Assembly (NCBI GenBank): GCA_025765595.1
Contig: JAIVFH010000064.1
Span: 124,001-188,000 of the forward strand
DNA: 64,000 nt
Direction of reading: 5' to 3'
From: Obelidium mucronatum
Taxonomy: Eukaryota > Chytridiomycota > Chytridiomycetes > Chytridiales > Chytriomycetaceae
The notes under the pieces are model-generated. The model was not told the origin of the DNA and did no database searches. It saw only the letters and a program-made list of their open reading frames with translations. Position numbers and translations under genes: made by a program. Of this stretch, positions 24,704 to 36,157 are shown piece after piece. Numbering within the stretch: position 1 is the first letter of the stretch; the number at the start of each line of letters is the position of its first letter.

Positions 24704-24899
24704 ATATGTAGTAATTTGTTTGAATAAAAAGTTATCATGTATATTTCCCTTTTTCCTGTTGAACAATACTCATTCACTGTTTTGAACACTTCCACTGTGT
24801 GTCAAAACAATTTCAAAGAGCTGCTGGATCCCTGATAATGGATTTTTATGTAAAGGCCTGTATCTACTAATTGTTGTTAAAACAATCACTCATTCCCTT

Positions 24900-25310
24900 G
24901 CATTCATTTTCTCTTATCATTTCTAGTTTCTTCCAAAGGCAAGCATCTTTCAAAGAAACATCACTTCTTCCCCAAATTATCTGCCTTCCGAGTCCTACCA
25001 ACCAAGACCCAGTGAGAGGAAAGTCCAAGACGTCATCATCTGCTTGTCATGTTCGCCTATGGCAGACACCTTAAAATGGAAACAAGAACAAGTTCGGCAA
25101 GGTGGGACAGCTGCCTGGCGGGACGCAGCTTGCGGCACGTCCTGGAGCACGCGGCATCCCAGTGGCGGGGGGTCCTCGTGGTCATGTCCAACGACCACGT
25201 GTTCGGGGCGCTGGTTGCGCAGGCCTGGCGCGCTGGAATGGACACGGCCGTTGTGTATTCGGCTGCCGTGTGCAAGCACTGCGGAGTTCAAATTTTACAA
25301 GGTCTTGATT
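24900..25310 (+). pseudogene. Gene fragment of unknown family, possibly NYN-like
   Basis: After a plausible acceptor (TTTCTAG at about 24929) a frame reads LPKASIFQRN then VQDVIICLSCSPMADTL. After a frame change it continues RHVLEHAASQWRGVLVVMSN, DHVFGALVAQAWRAGM and DTAVVYS. The beta-strand, N-D-x-x-F and helix pattern vaguely resembles NYN/PIN-like nuclease domains (LVSxDxDF...G), but I cannot confirm this. The GC-rich stretch 25060-25290 differs sharply from its AT-rich surroundings. It runs straight into a duplicated kinase fragment. No start codon, signal or full gene structure can be supported, so it is reported as a fragment. Confidence 0.35.
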
Positions 25311-25329
25311 GGGACCAGAATACCAGCCC

Positions 25330-25745
25330 ATGAGGACAACAGGTTCTCTGTTGGAGTTATTGTTGACAGATATGGGGAACATCCATTTCCCTGGGGAGGC
25401 GATGGTGCGGTATGGAATGGACGCCCAACTTTTCGGCGCCAGAGTTTCTGGCGGGGTTTGTTGGTGTGAGGGATGGGCGGCGGATGTATTTGCGCTGGGG
25501 GTGATGTTGTGTCGGTTGTTTGGGGTTGCGGGGGTGTTTCAAGCGTCGATGGATCAGATGGCGTTTGGTAATTTGAATTACCAGACTGTTGTGAGAGCTG
25601 GCGGTGGTGCTGGTGATTTTCCCCTGAATACTGGAGGTAGCACCGTGTTCGCAACCAGGCTGGCGCAGGGAATGCTGAAGATTGATCGAAGGGCGAGGAT
25701 CAGCATTCACGATGTGGCCAATGACGCGTTTGCATTTGAGTCTTT
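25330..25745 (+). pseudogene. Truncated duplicate of the C-lobe of the atypical kinase at 39.8-42.3 kb
   Basis: The reading frame matches, nearly residue for residue, the C-terminal third of the minus-strand kinase at 39836-40300: LTDMGNIHFPGE, AADVFALGVMLCRLFGVAGV, FGNLNYQTVVRAGGG, FPLNTGGSTVF and GMLKID-RARISI. An insertion near 25410 (ATGGAATGGACG against ATGGGACG) destroys the activation-segment region. The N-lobe, the catalytic HGDVKPEN loop and a start codon are missing. It continues past the parental stop region with a different tail. It is a segmental duplication that cannot encode an active kinase. Confidence 0.8.
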
Positions 25746-26035
25746 GAGTCCGTCTTTCATTGTAAAAACAACAAAAATTAATGGAAATAATTCAGTCATA
25801 CATCATAGTTCCAGCTCATGATGAATAATTCGGTCAGTTGTGCTCTCGTTCACGTTATCGCGTTCCTTCTGCGAGATTCCAACACAGAAAGCACATCTTG
25901 CTGAGCAACACCTTCTAAGCTTCGAGAAAGACAAACACGACCAGTCGACCACGAAAACGCGTTACGAGGAAGTTCAATTGGCAAATTGCAAATTTTTGAT
26001 TCATTAATTTTCTTTGACGGGACAAGTCCAACCCC
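25746..26035. other. Intergenic region, no gene seen
   Basis: This is AT-rich sequence between the kinase fragment and the glycosyltransferase start. I see no conserved coding pattern. Confidence 0.5.
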
Positions 26036-27762
26036 ATGGTCGCATCATTAATTCGAAGTACCAGGAAAGCAGCAAAAGTTCCTCGCGTATTTCTCGCTCT
26101 CGCAGTAGTTATCGGCTTGTGCCTTGTTAAATATACGGCATATTTCAGCGTTGTCAATACTGGCACCAGCAACCATCTTTCAAAATCAGACAAAACAAAT
26201 AACCAAAGACATCCATCTTACAACTATATTTTGGTATGTATATTTATTCTGTACTTGAATGGCTGACATTGGCCCTAGCCACCAGGTTTCACATTCACTC
26301 CAGACCTCGCGACAAGGCCACCCGAGGAAACAGCTTATTATGACACTCTTAACTGGACCTAATGTTACTTCCTCGGATGCCATCGTTATGGACTGATTTC
26401 TGCTTAGGCGCCCTGTTCCATACATACACATTCCTTTACAACAACCTCACCAAACTCCATCCAGCAGATGACACTGAATTCGCTGTCATGATAACTGAAA
26501 ATCAATCAAAGTCTTGTCGCGAATCGATTCTAGCCCTGGGCGCGCGTGTCATTGACGTTCCCATCATTCCCTCTCCACGTGGATTCCAACACAAATACGA
26601 CTACACTTACACAAAGTACCAAATGTGGGCGATGGAAGGAATTTATGAGAAAATATTGTACTTGGATGGAGATTTGTTGTATTTTACGAAATCGCCCCTT
26701 CCCATCTTCAAAGAAATCGACGTATTTCACGATGAAATGGAAAACCGGCTACGAGAAGAAAGGGGAGATGAATCTGGTGACAGCATGGCTCCATATACCT
26801 CAACAAAGAGGTATTTTTACGGAGGAAGCCAGGATTGGCAAATGAGTTGCATCAATGGTGGTCTTTTGTTGTTGGAACCGAACTTGAAAGACTATCAGGG
26901 CCTTATCGATTTGATGCCGTCGACCCTCGGGTTCGGAGACCAAAAAACTCTCGATGAGTACTTCAAGGCCAACACTGATCGTGCCGGGATTCATTTATCG
27001 CGCGTGTACAATACGCAATGGGTTCATCATCGGACGCAACAGGAGCTGGTCAGCGCAGTCGGATTCCACCATAAATTTTTTGATGACCGAATCGGTGATA
27101 AGCCAGAAGGAATCAAGACTTTTGAGCGGTTCTCGCGTGGGTTTTTAGATTTGAGGAAGATTCAATTGGAGAATTTCGAAGCAGGACGGGGTGGTAACTT
27201 GCCGATAGTTCCAGCGGTTCCGAACTCGTTTGATGGAATGGTGGCTGTGAGAAAGTCGCGTGCAAAGTTTGATCGTTTAGCCATTTTGACAATTGGTGGG
27301 GTCAATACAACGTCAGAGAAGAGTCGCAAGAAATTTGCTTCGCACTACTCGCAAGCAGTTGATATCGGTTCGACTTCATTTGACACGCTAGCTGAAAAGA
27401 TTGGTTACGTCAGCAACATATTGTTACCCAAGTATGAATGGGTTTTCGTTGTGAATGGACGTTTGATCCTCCATCGAACACACTTGCCGATTCATGTGGC
27501 TTTAAGCCGCTGGATTGACAACGATACAGAGCTGATTGTCTTTAAGGATTGCCCAGCAGAATTGTCAGGATCTTTTATCGTTGGACGGGCTGCACGCGAA
27601 ACACTATCAAAATTATATGATGACCATCGGGATAAATCCATGAGCGACTCGGACTTTTGGAAACTTCTTATTGAACAGGGTGACGGGAAATCGCATAAAA
27701 ACGCACTTTCGCCAAGAAGAGCTTTATTCTTTCGAAGATTCGGATTGTTCAACGTTCTTTGA
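26036..27762 (+). CDS. Type II membrane glycosyltransferase, GT8 (glycogenin-like) with a second glycosyltransferase-like half
   Basis: Exon 1 from ATG 26036 gives a short basic tail and one TM anchor (VFLALAVVIGLCLVKYTAYF), placing the enzyme in the Golgi or ER lumen. After an intron near 26234-26279 the GT8 domain has LLTGPNVTSSDAIVMD, GALFHTYTFL, KILYLDGDLLYF (the DxD-type metal site) and QMSCINGGLLLLEPN. The family transfers sugars from UDP-glucose or UDP-GlcNAc to protein or glycan acceptors. From about residue 300 a second alpha/beta half follows (LLPKYEWVFVVNGRLILHR) in which the expected DxD is VNGR, so it looks inactive. Two one-base frame breaks lie near 26325 and 26397. The acceptor is unknown. 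Confidence 0.8.
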
Positions 27763-27808
27763 TATCAGAAAATGAAGAAGCTGATGCAGCATATTTTTTA
27801 GAGATAAA

Positions 27809-30800
27809 TTACCAGCCCCACTCATCTTCTTGTTTGCCATTCTTTGATTTCCCAATTTCTTTCTCGCGGTCCTCACCACCGAACTCATCATCATCCCAAT
27901 CCCAACTTTCAGTAGTTAGCGGTACCGCAACTTCTTCGGGGGCTTTCCCCCTGCTACCTTCAGAAGGTATAGCAGTGGCATCATTCCGTGGTGCTATTGT
28001 CGATTCCAGGGAAGGTTTTCGCTGAACAGGTGCCAAAATACTCCTTCCAGGTTTCGGGGTAGCACTACTTTCTGCTTGTGGTTGAAAACCAGCTCTACCG
28101 CCTCGATGTGACATTCCAATCAAGGATTCATCGTCCTCGCTTTTCAAGGTAGCCTGGTAATCACCGCGAGGAGATGGGTTGAAAATAGCGTTGATGTAGT
28201 TCATAAAGCTTCCACGAAACTCGACATTCGATGAACCAGCCACTCGTGTCTTTTTTGCAGAATAAAATATGAACAGAACAACAATTCACGACAGCAACGA
28301 GAATGGCAATCTGAAAGACGTATCTTCATCAGCACACAATTTAACATTAAGTTTAGAAAAAGACCCACAACATAAGATTCGGTGCTAAGAAAGTTTCCAT
28401 CTTCTGCTGAAATAACTGAAGCTGGGGGTGCAGCATCTTCCAACTCAAGATTCTTATTGTCGACAGGAACAGGACCATTGTTTGGGAAATCCTCCTCCTC
28501 GGGATATTGTTCGGCTGGTTCTACTTCTTCGTCAACTGGATTGACAGGAGCGGGTGTCCTTGTTGATTGGGCTGGAATCACAGAGGTTGCAGGAGATGTT
28601 ATTGTTGTCCGAAGATGTTACAACTTCTGTTGAAGATTTGGAAGATGGAACAGCAGTTGGAGAAGCCACAGATATAACAGCTTCTGGTGTGGTAGCAGGC
28701 TGTAGTTGCCGTTTTTAGAGAAGAATGGCTGGGTTGAACAGTAAGAGATGATGAAAGCAGAGTCTGATTGGGCAATGGAGGCGGGGAATGCGGAAGTTAC
28801 AGTGTGCGACGCAGATACATTAGCTGCTGTAGCACCGGTAGAGACAGCAAGTAACATTGGTTTCTTTTGAGGGAGCAATGTCTGAATCTTCTTGATCGTT
28901 GAAGGAAGCAAATCCTTCAGAGTATGCCACGGTTTTCGTCAAATCCAAAACTCCAACCCAGGCACCTCCATTTGATTTTCCAACGGAGCCATCCTTATTT
29001 ATAGAATCCATTCCTCCAAATGCAAGAAGAGTATCCGTAATTGGGGACGAGCGAATGGTTATCCCAGAAGCAATTTGCCGGGGAAGGCCTTCAAAAGTCG
29101 ATAATTCAGATGGATGGGGAATGGCCGTTTTAGATACAGGACTCTTTGAAAGAACGTTGAAGCCAATAAGATAGTTGAATGGCCCCTTTTCTGCGAAAGA
29201 GGTGCCATCCACTACCTTGCCCACATGCTTCGTATCGTTGACAAAGCCAGATATGTAGACGATTTCAGAAGAAATGGCGGCAATGGATGGTGTACGAATC
29301 GAATAATGTGAGAGAACTGTTTGAAGTTCAGTCTTTGGTCCAATCACAAATGAGTCGTTCATTGAATAGAGATAAGTATGGTGGTCGAGAGTTTCTGATT
29401 TGAGGATTTGAATTTAATCCGTTGTTTCGCTGGCAATTGTTCCAACTCCGACATAGCTACAGCTCTTCGAATGCTCTCCGAGAGGAATCAATTGGAAACC
29501 CTTGAACGAATTCCTCGTCTTTTGAGCCTCCAGTAGCGTTTGTCAATATACCGAGATCATGTACGGCCACAGTTTGAGTACCACTTTCAAACTTAATGGG
29601 CTTTTCTCCGTTCTCAACAATCCGAACTGTGAGGGATGTGGCCGATTTTCCTCTCAATCCAAGCGAAGTAATATTCTCGGTGGTATAACTTTCTCCCGTT
29701 ATGATAAACGAGCTGTTGTGCTTGGGGCAAGAATCTTGAACTAATAGCAGTCACAACAAACACAGCATGTGCCAACTTTGAGTCAGACGTCTTTAAGCCA
29801 GTAAAACCAGAATGGTGCGCTAAAATCTCTCCAGAATCTGCTGATAGTTTGACAAGAAACCCATCATATAGATTGGGTTCGCTTTCAACAACCGAAGAAA
29901 ACATATCAGATTTATCCCCTTCAAGAGCTTGACAAAAAAAAGCATCGTCTATACCTCTTAATAGTTGAATTTAATCCCGCGCTCAGTTCGCCATTAAAAG
30001 TTCCCGCCATAAGAATATTCCCATCCCGGTCAATGGCAACTTTCGTGGGCAGTTTGATGTCGAAAGCCGCGGGAGCACTCTTCTCAGAACGACGATCATA
30101 TTCGCTTTCTTCGTATCTGTCGCTAACCGCCTCGACTTCAGTTTCCATGGGTGGCTCTGATTTATTGCTGAAAGTCGGAGAAGCCAATCTACACCCAACT
30201 CATTAGAATCCTTCACAGCCGGAGACGCCTCCGCAACAGGCACAGCTTCAACAGCACTGCCTTTGATTGTCTCGAATCCAACAGCCCACTCAAACACCCC
30301 AGTCTCCAAGACTTTGGCAACAAACACATGAACACCTCCTGGACCTCCCTTCAAAATAATATCATCCTTCCCATTACCACTTTTTGGAAAGGCAGACAGA
30401 GTCTCCCGTAAAGCTTCCAGTTACAATGACAGCTTTGGAGGATGGAATATGTTTCACGTCGCTGAATTGGAGAAATGCATTTGTAGTAGAATTCAACGGT
30501 GTCGGACTCAGTGTTTTGACCCACGAAGTTTCGAGTCCACCACTTGGTGTAGGAACAGCTTTAACAAGAAATCCGGCTGAGGCAGCCTTCACTTTTTTTT
30601 TAAAAGATGTGCATAAGGCCATGTCAGCGCCGGCCGAGTAACGAGGACAAGTACTAACTACCATCTGGTCCATGAATGCTTTTGTCTTTCGCCGGATACA
30701 CTGTAAATCCTCCGTCAGAAACCGTTCCAGCAATGTAAACAGAACTAGGCGGAGAGGATAGAGTTTAGAGTCCAGAAACAATTGATTACAGAGTGACTTT

Positions 30801-31068
30801 TTCCTTTACCCAGATGATAGCGAAATCACTTCAGCAATACTGATATCCGTTTCATCCGAGGAAGGAAGAATGTAAATTGACGAAGACGGCCGGAGGAGAG
30901 ATGGGCCTAAGCAAGCAAGGACGGCAGAAACAATCAGAAAACCCCCTCAACGACAGAAAAAAAAAGCACATACATACCTGCTGCATTCAATCCATCTTTT
31001 TCAGCCGACGCTTGATGCAAGGCAATCGATAACAGAATCGCCTTTATCAGAACAGTGAACGCCAACAT
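27809..31068 (-). CDS. Type I membrane protein with a beta-propeller-repeat ectodomain
   Basis: The start MLAFTVLIKAILLSIALHQASA at 31068 is a signal peptide. The lumenal or extracellular part contains repeated blocks of the pattern V-Y-I-A-G-T/S-F...G (VYIAGTVSDGGF, VIVTGSFTGD, ILMAGTFNGELS, IVYISGFVNDT) and D/G-F-L/V-V-K-L/A (GFLVKAVP, DGFLVKLSAD), typical of SBBP-like beta-propeller repeats. A Thr/Pro/acidic stalk follows, then one TM helix (IAILVAVVNCCSVHILFC, near 28290) and a cytoplasmic tail of about 140 aa rich in Ser/Pro/Asp, ending EDEWGW. Several short introns occur. A frame break sits in an A run near 28255, just after the TM. The start is 60 bp from the divergent gene at 31129. 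No specific function is recognised. Confidence 0.65.
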
Positions 31069-31128
31069 TTATTTGACAAAAAAAAACAACATCACACTGA
31101 ACTGTCAAGAACCCAACCAAAACAAAAA

Positions 31129-31629
31129 ATGACCATCTACAGCTACGAACAAGCCACTGAATTCTCACAATCCCAGGACCCAACTCTTTTCCACAACTAC
31201 ATTACCCAGTCAACCAATCTAACCCACGAACCCTGCCCACTATTCGACGACGGTGATGACAAAAGACCTCGAATCGTCGCCATTATCGACGCGCTTCTGC
31301 ATGCTGCACAGGCATCCTTTATTTCAAACGACCATGCTGACGGCGGCAGTGGCGCCAGCGACTTGGCGAAGCAAAACGCGTTGACTCGCAACTTGGAATA
31401 TCATTTTGAAAATGCGACTCCACGTCACACTGACACTGAATTGCAAGCCATCGCGGGCTCGACTCTCTTGTACCGCAACTTTGAGTGCTTTGAGAATGTT
31501 GCCAAGTTGCTTGGAGTCGAGCATGTAGGTGATTTGGGTACACTTGTTGAGAGGTTCAAAATGCTTGATTCCGATTGGATCAAGTGGAAGGATGTTGAGG
31601 ATGTGTTGCTTCGTATGCAGGAGATTTAG
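31129..31629 (+). CDS. Hypothetical 166-aa soluble protein
   Basis: This is a single-exon ORF from ATG at 31129, following the short divergent spacer. It is hydrophilic and mostly helical by composition, with no signal peptide or TM. Features include FDDGDDKRPRIVAIIDALL, an LLGVEHVGDLG segment and a C-terminal WIKWKDVEDVLLRMQEI. I recognise no family. The intact, intron-free ORF and the sharp drop to AT-rich sequence after the stop argue that it is a real gene. Confidence 0.65.
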   Translation: MTIYSYEQATEFSQSQDPTLFHNYITQSTNLTHEPCPLFDDGDDKRPRIVAIIDALLHAAQASFISNDHADGGSGASDLAKQNALTRNLEYHFENATPRHTDTELQAIAGSTLLYRNFECFENVAKLLGVEHVGDLGTLVERFKMLDSDWIKWKDVEDVLLRMQEI

Positions 31630-31841
31630 AAGAAGGAGATTGTGCTGGGAGCTGTATTTTTGGTTTTGTCAGTGACTTCCTCCTTTTACGCAAATAAAAG
31701 AGCGTATGACATTGAAACATGAAAGGCAGTCATTAATTTATCAAAAAAACTCCCAAAGCAAGTTAGAAAGGTCAAAAGAAAAGGGACGAAAAGATACAAA
31801 TTACACACACAAAAAACAACGAAAAAAAAAAAAAGTCATCT

Positions 31842-33137
31842 CTAAAAGTCTTTAAACTTGTCCCGATATACATCTGGCACGTTTCGACCATACGGCGCAT
31901 AATCTTCCTCATATTCATCAAACTGAAATAAAGCAAGAAAAAAAAATTTAGCAATCACGAAGAGCTAAAAACAAAAAAAAACAAAACTTTGCAAACTCAC
32001 ATGAGAAGTATCATCCACCCCTTGCACATCCGGAATATACGGCGCCTCCACCCGTAACTCCCACATGGCATCCCAATCAATCCCTTGAAACCACGGATGC
32101 AATTTGATATCCAACGCACCATCCCTCAAATTCCCATACCGCCGCGACAAATCAGGAGTCAAGAGTCGACGAATCAAATCTTTCGCTAAAGGATGCATGA
32201 AGGGTGGGAACGCGAGACGACAGGCGACAATCTTTTCGTAGAGACGGAACGGGTCGTCGTCGAAGAAGGGTGGGTGGCCTGCAATCATTTCGTAGATGAG
32301 GATCCCGAGGGCCCACCAGTCGACGGCTTTTCCGTATCCTCTAGATTGGATCTATAGTTTATATATAACGTATCAGTAAAGAAGCAGTGACAGCAATTGA
32401 TTGAAAAAGAAAAAGAAAAAGACAACTGAAGAAGTTACAAGAAACTCAACTCCATCGGGTACACTAACCACTTCTGGTGCTAAATAATCTGGCGTTCCAC
32501 ATAGAGTATGCGTCAATTGGCCGTTCAGATGTTTAGCGAAACCAAAGTCGGTTACTCGAATATGTCCACTCGTGTCAATAAGCTGGTTGGTAAAAGAAAA
32601 GAGTAAACAAAAAAAAGTCATATCACAGTCAGTCAATATAAATCAAATAACAAAAAAAAACCCCCGCATACCAAGTTCTCCGGCTTCAAATCCCGATACA
32701 CCACATCCGCACTATGCAAATACTCAAACGCCAACACAACCTCCGCCGCATAGAATTTGGCCGCCTCATTATCCAATTTATCCATATTCCTCAAATACGT
32801 GAACAATTCACCTCCCTGGATATACTCCAACACCAAATACAAATGCTCATTGTCCATGAAACTGCCATACAAGTGAACTAGGAACGGACACCCATTGCTC
32901 AGCGCTTCCAAGATCCGCTTTTCATCCAACGTGTGTTCAACTTGCTTTAGTTTCACAACGTCGTGCTTTCGGAGGACTTTGAGGGCAACGTAGGTGTTGG
33001 ATGCGTTGTGGTATGCTAGGTGGACGCGGCCAAAGGAATCCGGTTCCTACTGTTCGCACGAGTTTGAAATCTTGGATGAAGAAGGGCTTGCAGTCGTATA
33101 TGGAAGGGATGGCGGGTGGCGTGGGTTCCCGCAACAT
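31842..33137 (-). CDS. cAMP-dependent protein kinase catalytic subunit (AGC family)
   Basis: The glycine loop [16 protein letters not shown] needs one extra T removed near 33043. [84 protein letters not shown] and [12 protein letters not shown], then the AGC tail ending DKFKDF (an FxxF hydrophobic terminus as in PKA), make the identification secure. The kinase phosphorylates Arg-Arg-x-Ser/Thr sites and is released from regulatory subunits by cAMP. Four short introns were read, including exact restoration of EVIQSRGYG and KPENLLID. The ATG at 33137 follows an in-frame stop region belonging to the upstream disordered-protein gene. The N-terminus is short, and an unseen upstream exon is possible. 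Confidence 0.93.
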
Positions 33138-33175
33138 TTCAGTGTCGGCGCTGGCTAGCTCGGAACTGCTGGAAT

Positions 33176-36052
33176 CTATGGCATTTCATGGCTCGTCAGG
33201 AGTTGGTCTAGAGTGATTCGTTCTACTGGGACGTGTCTTTCTGTGAGAAGATGGTCCAGGATATCGTGCTTGGTCGTAGTCGTGGGACTTGCTGTTCCTC
33301 CTCTCTTCTTCCTCGATTAGATCGTTCAAGGACACCTTCTCGACGGGAATCGCTTGCTCATCTTCTTCGTCCACCTCCATCAAGTCATTCAAGGAAACGC
33401 GTTCAACAGGAACAGCCAAATCGCTGTGATGGTACATTGACTCATCGCTCAACATTTTCTCTGTACTTGGTCGTGAAACGCGGAGATCTGGTGAACCCGA
33501 CTCTAGACTCGATTCTTCCTCCTCTTCATCTTCCTCCATCAAAGAACCCAGAGTTCGGCCGTTCAACCGGGGTTCTCTGCAAAGTCAGAATACGCTTCAT
33601 CATGCATCACAACAATCGTATCTGGTAGCGATGGCGTCAGAATAGAATCAGTCATATTGACGTCATTGAAGGAAGCCTTGCGTGTCACTTGTGGTGTTTC
33701 GGGGGGTGTTGCTGTCTGCTGCAAAACAGTGGTTTGTACTTCTTCTTCCTCTTCCTCAACTACCACGTCCATCTTGTCAACGGCAGCATCTTCTCTTTCT
33801 TTTACCGGCGGCATCTCTAATTTGTTGGAAGCTGCCGATTCAGCTGGCTGAATAGATTCCTTGACCACGACTTGTTCCTGCTGCTGCTGCTTCTCCTCCT
33901 CCTCCTCTTCTTCCATAACAGCAAGCAAAGCCGGCGGTGCTGGCGGAGCAACCACTTCAATCGGCGTGTCATCAACAACAACCGATTCCGAAACTTTTGC
34001 ATCTTCCACATCCACCCCCACCCCACTCACAGTCACAGACTCGCTAGGAAGTGTAACAGAATCAATCGACACATCTTGAAGCTGCTCCAAAGATTTCTTT
34101 TCGTCAACGGCGGACGTTCCCGCCATGACAACGTCAGCGACAACAGAGCTGACTACATCCTCTTCCTCCAAAATAGTTGATATCGGGGTGGCAACAGTTG
34201 CAGTATTAGCAGCAGAAGTCGCAGTAGTTGCAGCTACCACAGCCGGTTCCTCCACCTTCTCGAGAACAGTTTCGGGTTCCGCCGTCGCAATCGCCGAGTT
34301 ACCCGTCGCAGGCTCAACCGCAATCGCAACATCCCTCCACCGGAAGCGCCACAGAAGGCGGGCTCGGCTTGCTCTCGCCCCCAGAATCGCTTGTCTTGAC
34401 AGGCGTAATCACAGTCGCCTCTACACTGCTTGAATCCGATACAGCAGGTGTACCCACCACAGGCGTAGACACAACGGATGCTTTCCCTAATTTGATTGTA
34501 GTAGAAGGCCCGATCCGAACAGTAGTCTTCCCAGACTTTGTCCGCGCCATTGCAGGTGCATTATTACCAGTAGGAGACAACGGGGATGCTTTGGATCCAG
34601 GAAGCGGTGTAACAGGTTTCGGAACCCGGTGTGACCGCGCGACCCGTTGATTTCCCACCCGCAGCAGCAGCAGCAGGGACACGGATCGTTGTTGGCGTCA
34701 TGTTTGGTTTCGGTCTCGCCACACCACTGGTGCTTCCCGGTCTCTTGCTTGGATCCTTGTTGTTTAATCCAGCTGCGATTTGGTTCCGCGCCGCATAGGT
34801 TACAGTTGCTGTGCTGGTTATACTCGTGAGTTTTGAAGTGTATGCGTTTCCGGTGATTGGTGATTTCACGGGTGTTGGGGATGTCGGCCGTTTCACTGTT
34901 GATACGGCTTTGTATAGGACTCTTGGTGTTGATGTTGATGTTGATGTTGATGTTGATGTTGTGGTTGTAGTGTTTTGTGGGCCAGTGTAGCGCCATTGCG
35001 GTTTCGCTTGTGTGATGGATGTGGATAGGACTAGACTTGCTTTTCGAACTCGACGGGGAAGTGTTCCTGTTCCTTGTTCTATTTTGTGTAATAAGGGGGG
35101 GGTTCGGTTTTTAGTTTAGGAGTGGAATTGAGAAAAGACTTTTTTTTTTTTACCAGAGCCGTTGGATGATCGTGGCGATCCCCGTGACTTTGGAGGAGTA
35201 ATAGTATTATTTTCAGCTGAGCCGCCTAGTTGTTATAGAAAGGGATAAGAACATGAGAGTTACCAACAAGGTGTGAGTGCCAAAAAAATTTTAAGGGTTC
35301 GGCATCGTTGTAATCGTTACCAGAGACAGTAGATGACGCAGTTGAGATTCGTTTCGATGATGGAGTTCGATCCATGGCAACGACAATAGGTGCTCCAGAA
35401 TCATCCGTCATGGCAACATCCTGATTACGAGCTGCTCTAGATGACGGCCTGTAGGCATAGGGACTGACGTAGCCACTACCAGGGGTATTTTTTGCGCCGC
35501 CCGGAGATAATAACGAGTCAGGAGCGGCATTTGATGCTGTGGATGATGCGACCGACAGACGGCGAGATGACGGGGTTGCAGGTTTCTTTGCCGGAAGGGG
35601 GGAAAACTGGTATGGACTTTTGTATGGCTGCTTTGAGTTGATGTTGAGATCAGTGGCCGAATAAATTGGCGCGGGTGTCAGCGGGTCTTTCGCAGGCGTG
35701 CCAGGCCTCGATGGATTGTACGTCTTTGACCTTTGTTGGGGAGGGTTAGGTCCAAATTGGCCTTGTATCAGTGCACCCCCTTGTGAACCACGACGCACCT
35801 TGCCATCTCTGGCGCCTTCTTGCCAGCAGCGCTGCTACTCGAGCCGTTGTACGGAAAGGCGTACGACGACGCAGTCTTTGCGTACGAGTCCTTTGTCAGC
35901 TTGCCCGTTGTCCTCGCTGGCTTCTCCCTTTCCTTCTCCTTCTCTTCCGCAGACGCCGCCTGGTTGAACGCCGCCACGAGCGCGCCGACTTTGCCGCCTG
36001 GCTTCCGCGTTGGAATGCGGGATGCCGCCGGACTCGGGCTCGGGGAACTCAT
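33176..36052 (-). CDS. Large intrinsically disordered protein with SxIP-like N-terminus and repeated VSLNDL motifs
   Basis: The start MSSPSPSPAASRIPTRKPGG at 36052 includes Ser-Arg-Ile-Pro beside basic residues, resembling EB1-binding SxIP motifs. Pro/Ser/Thr-rich low complexity follows, with TP and SP sites, a Ser-Thr hexanucleotide repeat and poly-Gln/poly-Glu. The C-terminal part has three copies of a motif: VPVERVSLNDLM, IPVEKVSLNDLI and VPVERITLDQLL, the last reaching a stop at 33176. A related SFNDV occurs upstream. Several introns were read. One-base breaks lie near 33255 and 33570. The third motif copy lies in the frame that reaches the 33176 stop, which fixes the C-terminus. It is head-to-tail with PKA. 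Function is unknown; a microtubule-tip link is speculation from SxIP alone. Confidence 0.6.
34927..34960. repeat. Hexanucleotide (GTTGAT)n microsatellite
   Basis: About five and a half GTTGAT units. On the minus coding strand they encode alternating Ser-Thr in the disordered protein. Confidence 0.9.
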
Positions 36053-36157
36053 CGATCAGCGGAAACGGGCGAAGGCGAAATTGTTTTTTGTGAATTTCAA
36101 CAAGAAACGTTGTTATTCAACCAGTGTCTGCGTGTACTGCCGCTGCAAGTCGACTGC

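Noticed and set aside
33138..33250. Disordered protein and PKA as one long kinase with an in-frame stop
   Set aside because: The frame leading to PKA lacks the third VPVER motif; the neighbouring frame contains it and ends at 33176, so the upstream gene ends there and PKA starts at 33137.
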